A DNA stretch of 47,007 nt from Desulfobacteraceae bacterium (lineage in GTDB: Bacteria > Desulfobacterota > Desulfobacteria > Desulfobacterales > Desulfosarcinaceae): positions 1 to 47,007 of the forward strand of contig JABDIN010000096.1 of the NCBI GenBank assembly GCA_013003715.1, written 5' to 3'. The position numbers and the translations under genes were made by a program. Of the stretch, positions 42,637 through 47,007 are shown piece after piece; within the stretch, counting starts at the first letter, position 1; every line of letters begins with the position of its first letter. The notes beneath the pieces were generated by a model. That model saw only the letters and a program-made list of their open reading frames with translations. It was not told where the DNA came from and made no database searches.

Positions 42637-43149
42637 ATGGATAACCACATGAATATCGAGCCCATATTCACCAAGGCCATAAGCAGATACACGGAAGGAA
42701 ACTACGAGGAAAGCGTCAGGCTTTTCAGTGATGTATTGTCGGGAGATCCGGCGCATAAATTATCACTTATCAGCCGGGGCAGCGCCCATCTGAAACTGGG
42801 TGAAACGGACAGCGCCATGACGGATTTTGACACACTCATCGATCTGCACCCGGATTATGCCCGGGCATATCACCTGCGCGGATTGCCACATGAGCAGCGG
42901 GGAGAAGACAAAACGGCTGTGGCCGACTTCGACCGGGCCATAGAACTGGACCCCGGATATGGAGCCGCCTATGCCAGCCGGGCGGTGGTTCACCAGAAGC
43001 TCGGCAATGATGCCCTGGCCACGGAGGATATGTCCATGCTCACCAGCCTGACCCAGGTCAATATGGAGACCTTTGCCAATGAAAACAACATCTGGCAAAC
43101 CCACCACATGCGGGTGGAGGATGCCATGGAAACAGAACTGAATCGATAG
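42637..43149 (+). CDS. TPR-repeat protein
   Basis: A 170-aa protein with three tetratricopeptide-type repeats: FTKAISRYTEGNYEESVRLF, LSLISRGSAHLKLGETDSAM and ARAYHLRGLPHEQRGEDKTA with AAYASRAVVHQKLGNDALA. It would mediate protein-protein contact. No signal peptide is present, so it is cytoplasmic. The ATG at 42637 or 42649 may be the start. It is divergent from the lipid operon and 335 bases before the glycosyltransferase. Partner unknown. Confidence 0.85.
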   Translation: MDNHMNIEPIFTKAISRYTEGNYEESVRLFSDVLSGDPAHKLSLISRGSAHLKLGETDSAMTDFDTLIDLHPDYARAYHLRGLPHEQRGEDKTAVADFDRAIELDPGYGAAYASRAVVHQKLGNDALATEDMSMLTSLTQVNMETFANENNIWQTHHMRVEDAMETELNR

Positions 43150-43173
43150 TTCGTACAGAATACAACCGGATTG

Positions 43174-43204
43174 CACCGGGCGGAGATGCCCCCACCGCCC
43201 GGTG
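43174..43204 (+). terminator. Hairpin after the TPR gene
   Basis: Perfect ten-base stem CACCGGGCGG with CCGCCCGGTG around an 11-base loop, 24 bases after the TPR stop. There is no T-run after it; the right arm runs into the tandem repeat. Confidence 0.55.
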
Positions 43205-43231
43205 GGACGCCCGGTGGGACGGCCGGTGGCG
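43196..43231. repeat. Three tandem copies of a 12-base GC-rich unit
   Basis: Unit CGCCCGGTGGGA occurs twice exactly, then a diverged third copy CGGCCGGTGGCG. Slipped-strand expansion of the hairpin arm is the simplest explanation. Confidence 0.7.
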
Positions 43232-43423
43232 GCATGTCCGCGAAGCCCGCCTCAACGACCCGATTGAGTTCGGACCATGCTTGCACATCCCCGGTTTCTC
43301 ACCTCAATTACGCAAATTCTATGAAATTAAGTTCATAATTTCCCGTGAACAACCTTCTTCAGATCGTCTAATAAAATACGTAATACATTGTAAACAATAC
43401 ACATAATCAACAACGACCGAAAA

Positions 43424-43440
43424 TGGAACACTCCTTGCTT
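43424..43440 (+). promoter_or_regulatory. Possible sigma-54 (-24/-12) promoter of the glycosyltransferase gene
   Basis: TGGAACACTCCTTGCTT has GG and GC separated by exactly ten bases, as in the TGGCAC-N5-TTGC consensus, and lies about 45 bases before the start codon at 43485. The C after TGG is A here. A sigma-54 activator is encoded at 14.0 kb, but no enhancer site links it to this gene. Confidence 0.45.
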
Positions 43441-43484
43441 TAAGGCAATCGAGAAGCGAATAACTCAATTGCAGGGGAAGCCAA

Positions 43485-44819
43485 ATGATCAAGAGAATCG
43501 GTTTTTTTTCTACACGGCTGGCAGGCACGGATGGTGTGAGTCTGGAGGCGGCAAAGTGGGCACAGGTGCTGGAGGAGGACGGGCATAGCTGCTACTGGTT
43601 CGCCGGAGAGGTGGAACACCATAAACTGCGGAGTTACCTTGCGCCCGAAGCACATTTCAAGCATGGTCAAATCGCGTTTATCTCAGACAAAGTATTCGGC
43701 AAAACCCGCCGGAATCCCGATATCACCGAGCGCATCCATCAATTGCGCGCCACCCTGAAAAAAAAGCTTCACCACTTTATCCAGCGGTTTGATATTGAAC
43801 TTCTCATCGTGGAAAATGCCATGACCATCCCCATGAACATACCCCTGGGGCTGGCTTTGGCCGAGACAATCTCGGAGACACAAGTTCCGGTCATCGCCCA
43901 TCACCACGACTTTTTCTGGGAACGCAAGCGGTTCGCTGTCAATGCGGTGGGAGAATTCCTGCCGATGGCATTTCCCGCAGACCTACCGAGTATCCGCCAT
44001 GTGGTCATCAACTCCTTGGCCCAACGCGATTTGGCGCATCGTCGCGGCATCGTTTCCACACTGATCCCGAACGTATTGGATTTTGATCACCCGCCCGAAG
44101 TAGACACAGGGGAAATTCAGCGGTTTCGGGAGTCAATCGGTCTGTCGCCGGACGATCTGATGGTGCTTCAACCAACCCGAATAATCGAGCGGAAAGGCAT
44201 TGAACATGCCATCGAACTGGTCAGAGCCCTGGAAAACCCGCGGTGTAAACTGGTCATCTCACACGAGAACGGCGACGAGGGGATGGGTTATGGTGAATGG
44301 ATTCAGTCCCGCGCCCGTGACCAAGCTGTGGATTTGCGTGTCGTCAACAAAGATATCATCAGCCCCTGGAGCCCTAAGGCAGCGTCCAATGGACATTTCT
44401 CGCTGTGGACGGCTTACGCAGCAGCCGACCTGGTCACCTTTTGCAGTCTCTATGAAGGCTTTGGCAACGGGCTGATCGAAGCGGTCTATTTCAAAAAACC
44501 GGTGGTCGTCAATCGTTATGAAACCTTTATCAACGATATAGAACCGCTGGGTTTCGATTTCGTCTCCATGGATGGTTACCTGACCAGGGACGTCGTTGAA
44601 TCAGTGCGTCATATCTTTTCCGGCAATCCTCATTACACGCCGGATACCGAAAACAATTTCAACATTGCCCGCCGGCATTTCTCCTATCAGGTCCTGCGCC
44701 GGCGTCTTCGCGCGATTATGGCTGATTGCATCGATGCCCCCTTTCCGCAGTCACACTTGCACGAATCCGGGTCGATGCCGCGGCCTGTCGAAGAGATTCC
44801 GATGAAAATAGCTGTCTGA
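43485..44819 (+). CDS. Glycosyltransferase, family 4 (GT-B)
   Basis: A 444-aa retaining GT-B glycosyltransferase. The C-terminal nucleotide-sugar-binding region is clear: LQPTRIIERKGIEHAIELVR, AADLVTFCSLYEGFGNGLIE with the EX7E-like pattern, and FKKPVVVNRY. The N-terminal acceptor half has LIVENAMTIPMN and IAHHHDFFWERKRF. It is cytoplasmic, perhaps membrane-associated. The substrate is unknown; family 4 covers synthesis of lipopolysaccharide, compatible solutes such as glucosylglycerate derivatives, and others. It is monocistronic, with AGGGGA upstream and a hairpin 25 bases after its stop. Confidence 0.9.
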   Translation: MIKRIGFFSTRLAGTDGVSLEAAKWAQVLEEDGHSCYWFAGEVEHHKLRSYLAPEAHFKHGQIAFISDKVFGKTRRNPDITERIHQLRATLKKKLHHFIQRFDIELLIVENAMTIPMNIPLGLALAETISETQVPVIAHHHDFFWERKRFAVNAVGEFLPMAFPADLPSIRHVVINSLAQRDLAHRRGIVSTLIPNVLDFDHPPEVDTGEIQRFRESIGLSPDDLMVLQPTRIIERKGIEHAIELVRALENPRCKLVISHENGDEGMGYGEWIQSRARDQAVDLRVVNKDIISPWSPKAASNGHFSLWTAYAAADLVTFCSLYEGFGNGLIEAVYFKKPVVVNRYETFINDIEPLGFDFVSMDGYLTRDVVESVRHIFSGNPHYTPDTENNFNIARRHFSYQVLRRRLRAIMADCIDAPFPQSHLHESGSMPRPVEEIPMKIAV

Positions 44820-44843
44820 CAAGCCATCCATTTTTTTCCGGGT

Positions 44844-44878
44844 GCTGCAGGCAGGACAGGACAAATCCTGCCTGCAGC
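44844..44878 (+). terminator. Strong hairpin after the glycosyltransferase gene
   Basis: Perfect 13-base stem GCTGCAGGCAGGA with TCCTGCCTGCAGC and a nine-base loop, 25 bases past the stop. There is no T-run downstream, so it may stabilise the transcript or act bidirectionally with the minus-strand small gene. Confidence 0.65.
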
Positions 44879-44946
44879 GGCTTATTCGCCCGTGTTCCGT
44901 TTATACGGCGGTCTATGCAAAGGTTCAATTACACCGCCGATGGGCA

Positions 44947-45126
44947 TCAGGATTTACGCTCAAACATGCATGAGGCATACATCTTTCCATCCGAAGACCC
45001 GTGACAATAATTGCAATGTTTGACACGCCATTTTTCACTTGACCGTTCATTGAGATAAGCTGAAAAATTACTATCAAATTCGCCGGAATCGGCGCGGAAG
45101 GTTTCATACTTATATTTATAGCTCAT
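44947..45126 (-). CDS. 59-residue protein, function unknown (DUF4177-like impression)
   Basis: A short gene with a very strong ribosome binding site (AGGAGGTG, five bases before ATG 45126). The product starts MSYKYKYETFRADSGE and contains SNFSAYLNERSSEKWRV, a pattern reminiscent of small DUF4177-type proteins, then a CHGSSDG segment inside CNYCHG, i.e. one CXXCH, and a further Cys (YASC). A c-type heme site is unlikely without a signal peptide; a metal site is possible. It is followed by the hairpin at 44844-44878. Convincing as a gene, unknown in function. Confidence 0.65.
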   Translation of the reverse strand: MSYKYKYETFRADSGEFDSNFSAYLNERSSEKWRVKHCNYCHGSSDGKMYASCMFERKS

Positions 45127-45240
45127 AGTGCACCTCCTGATTTATGGGTTACGCAAACAAGTTAATCGTCGGTAGTGCATATGCAAGGTTGTTTTGATCG
45201 GAATGCAGGAAATTTATTTTCATTTCCGATCCCCCATCCA

Positions 45241-46725
45241 CACCCGTAAGGGTGCCCTTTGTGGGTACCCGCAACAGATTATATCCAAGGTATTTCGAGG
45301 TAATTACCTGCATCTTGCACGTGTTGGAGGCTTTCATATGCAAGGCATTAAGGGTGAAGCCCCACATCTTTTGGAACAAAAGTGTGGTGATCAGCCTACC
45401 GCGATCCCTTAATAACGCAGCAGATGGAAGCCTCCGGCAGGCCTTTAGGTGAAAATTAATGAGAAAATCAGATTATTATCCGTTTTACCATACGGGTAAT
45501 ATTGAAATCCTCTAAAATTCAATGTTAGCCCCTATAAACAATGGTTTTAATTATTTCTCATTAATTTTCATGCAAGATTCAGGTAATAACCCGGCAACCA
45601 ATCATATTAACCTCGTCATGCCGGACTTGATCCGGCATCCAGGATCGATACTGGATTCCGGCGTTCGCCGGAATGACGAACGTGAGGAATTCAATCTCCG
45701 GATTAATATCCTAACATATGCTCTTATTCGGCGAAGCCGACCCAAATCCTAACGGCTCTTCTTTCGTGTGTTTCGTGTATTTCGTGTTTAAACACGGGCA
45801 ACCACAAGGGTTGCCCCTACAAAACCAACCAAATATGGATCAATACCCACACCCTTGGTATTGCCGCTAGGATAAATACCCAATCACCGGAACGATCTTA
45901 TATCCGTAGGGGTGCCCCTTGTGGGTACCCGCAACAGATTATATCCAAGGTATTTCGAGGTTATCAACCCGGAGACCAATCATATTAACCTCGTCCTGCC
46001 GGACCTGATCCGGCATCCAGGATCGATACTGGATTCCGGCGTTCGCCGGAATGACGAACGCGGGGCATTCAATCGCCGGTTTAATATCCGACATATGCTC
46101 TTCTTCGGCGAAGCCGACCCAATCCTTTCAGCTCTTCTTTCGTGTGTTTCGTGTATTTCGTGGTTAATAAAAACGGGCAACCACAAGGGTTGCCCCTACA
46201 ATAACGACCAGATATGGATCACCCCACACACCCGTGCGGTTGTCCCCCACGATAAATCCCCAATCACCGGAACAATCTTATATCCGTAGGGGTGCCCCTT
46301 GTGGGTACCCGCAACAGATTATATCCAAGGCATTTCGAGGTTATCAACCCGGCGACCAATCATATTAACCTCGTCATGCCGGACTTGATCCGGCATCCAG
46401 AATCGATACTGGATTCCGGCGTTCGCCGGAATGACGAACGTGGGGTATTCAATCGCCGGATTAATATCCGAACATATGCTCTTATTCGGCGCAGCCGGCC
46501 AAATCCTTCCAGCTCTTTTTTCGTGTGGTTCTTGTATTTCGTGGTTAATAAAAACGGGCAACCACAAGGGTTGCCCCTACAATAACGACCAAATATGTAT
46601 CAAAACAAACACCCGTGCGGTTGTTCCCCACGAAAAATCCACAATCACCGGAACAATCCCCCACCTGTAGGGGTGCCCCTTGTGGGTACCCGCAACAGAT
46701 TACTCACAAGGTATTTCGTGGTTTA
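45241..46725. repeat. Tandem array of about 380-bp non-coding repeat units
   Basis: Units begin with GTAGGGGTGCCCCTTGTGGG at 45906, 46286 and 46667 (periods 380 and 381). A diverged, interrupted first unit starts at 45246, and a partial fourth ends near 46725. Each unit contains ATATCCAAGG, a palindromic stretch with GGATTCCGGCGTTCGCCGG, TTCGTGTGTTTCGTGTATTT, and GGGCAACCACAAGGGTTGCCC. Frames across the array encode near-identical meaningless peptides. The units look like several dispersed palindromic repeats chained together and then duplicated in tandem. Confidence 0.85.
45303..45587. mobile_element. 285-bp MITE-like insertion in the first repeat unit
   Basis: The segment has 17-base terminal inverted repeats with one mismatch (ATTACCTGCATCTTGCA left; TGCAAGATTCAGGTAAT right). 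It interrupts the repeat unit between TTTCGAGG and AACCCGG, which are nearly adjacent in intact units. Inside it a perfect 17-base inverted repeat (45450-45466 with 45554-45570) adds structure. It encodes no transposase, so it would be a non-autonomous element. A short direct duplication at the borders is unclear. Confidence 0.65.
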
Positions 46726-46831
46726 AAAAAATTAAAAATCAATTTTCCACGAAATATGTTGATCTCTATGATCCTTATCATAACAAGGACTTAATGGTGT
46801 CGCCGCCAGAGCAAATAAGGTTTGCGGCCCG

Positions 46832-47007
46832 CTATCCCCCGGCCAACATTACCGTGATATGGATTTCATCCCCGGGTTTTACCTTCTTTTTCAACTCATC
46901 CGGATAGGCGCTCTCGGAATTCAGGTAAATGTCAATCTGCTTTTTCAAACGGCCGTTTCTGTCAAAAAGGGCGCCTTTGATCCTGGGAAACAGTTCGATT
47001 AACATTT
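46832..47007 (-). CDS. MoaD/ThiS-like sulfur-carrier protein, partial (5' end beyond window)
   Basis: The minus-strand frame ends with TAG at 46832-46834 and runs off the right edge. The visible C-terminal 57 residues include NGRLKKQIDIYLN, VKPGDEIHITVMLAGG and the terminal Gly-Gly, the hallmark of ubiquitin-like sulfur carriers that are thiocarboxylated by a MoeB/ThiF-type enzyme. MoaD proteins are about 80-90 aa, so some 30 N-terminal residues lie outside the window. It could serve molybdopterin synthesis, which several enzymes in this window need, or tungsten-cofactor synthesis. Confidence 0.8.
   Translation of the reverse strand, partial: MLIELFPRIKGALFDRNGRLKKQIDIYLNSESAYPDELKKKVKPGDEIHITVMLAGG

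Larger units (their letters stand above)
43150..43484. other. Intergenic region with hairpin, GC-rich tandem repeat and sigma-54-like element
   Basis: No gene is seen in these 335 bases. It contains a strong hairpin (43174-43204), a 12-base tandem repeat (43196-43231) and a possible sigma-54 promoter (43424-43440). The short minus-strand frames are artefacts of the repeats. Confidence 0.55.

Noticed and set aside
45912..46670. Repeat-encoded ORFs of 79-125 codons
   Set aside because: The same meaningless peptide recurs in each copy (e.g. a start MPLVGTRNRLYPR), reflecting non-coding repeats.
45241..46725. CRISPR array
   Set aside because: The units are about 380 bp and nearly identical throughout, with no short repeat and variable spacer pattern.

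Overview
The window looks like chromosome of an anaerobic or microaerobic, respiratory Desulfobacterota (Deltaproteobacteria-type) bacterium. The reasons are a large multiheme c-type cytochrome, many [4Fe-4S] proteins and soluble molybdopterin enzymes, a sigma-54 activator, and two genes that are continuous only if an in-frame TGA is read as selenocysteine. High selenoprotein usage is a known trait of sulfate-reducing Desulfobacterota. No rRNA, tRNA, CRISPR array, phage or transposase gene was recognised. The exact taxon cannot be fixed from sequence reading alone.

Layout. 0.3-3 kb: a small lipoprotein and a RecQ helicase. 3.1-9.5 kb (minus): a six-gene operon for a soluble molybdopterin oxidoreductase with a four-cluster ferredoxin, a GltD-like flavoprotein with ferredoxin domains, a small unknown protein, a CBS-domain protein and a [2Fe-2S]/[4Fe-4S] protein. 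9.5-10.2 kb: a divergent regulatory region with two near-identical palindromes. 10.2-15.4 kb (plus): a TauE/SafE-type exporter, two membrane proteins, a histidine kinase and a sigma-54-dependent response regulator. 15.5-18 kb: an RlmK-type methyltransferase, a small membrane protein and a sulfite-oxidase-family molybdoenzyme. 18-23.3 kb (minus): an RND efflux pump with its adaptor, followed by a lipoprotein MsrA with selenocysteine at the catalytic position. 23.7-24.8 kb (plus): a DJ-1/PfpI protein, a 27-codon ORF, and an exported YHS-family protein with selenocysteine where the family has cysteine.

24.8-32.8 kb (minus): ferredoxin-nitroreductase, radical SAM and NERD genes, a dienelactone hydrolase, a YhhN membrane protein, a DUF3820 protein, and separate genes for the two halves of the lysine-ketoglutarate reductase/saccharopine dehydrogenase pathway. 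33.2-42.4 kb: a lipid-modification locus (fatty acid desaturase and COG2907 flavoprotein on plus; DUF1365, two Cfa-like methyltransferases and DUF1295 on minus). A cytochrome with 11 CXXCH motifs plus one CX5CH lies in its middle. 42.6-44.8 kb: a TPR protein and a glycosyltransferase. 44.9-47 kb: a 59-aa protein too short for usual ORF cut-offs, a tandem array of about 380-bp repeats invaded by a 285-bp element with inverted termini, and the 3' end of a MoaD/ThiS-like gene running off the window.

The strongest novel signal is the pair of selenoprotein genes about 5.5 kb apart. Both products are predicted to be exported, both lack another cysteine in the mature enzyme body, and both carry a candidate SECIS hairpin just after the UGA. 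They sit beside an RND pump, a DJ-1 protein and a sulfite-oxidase-type molybdoenzyme, which suggests (inference) an envelope redox-repair or detoxification locus.
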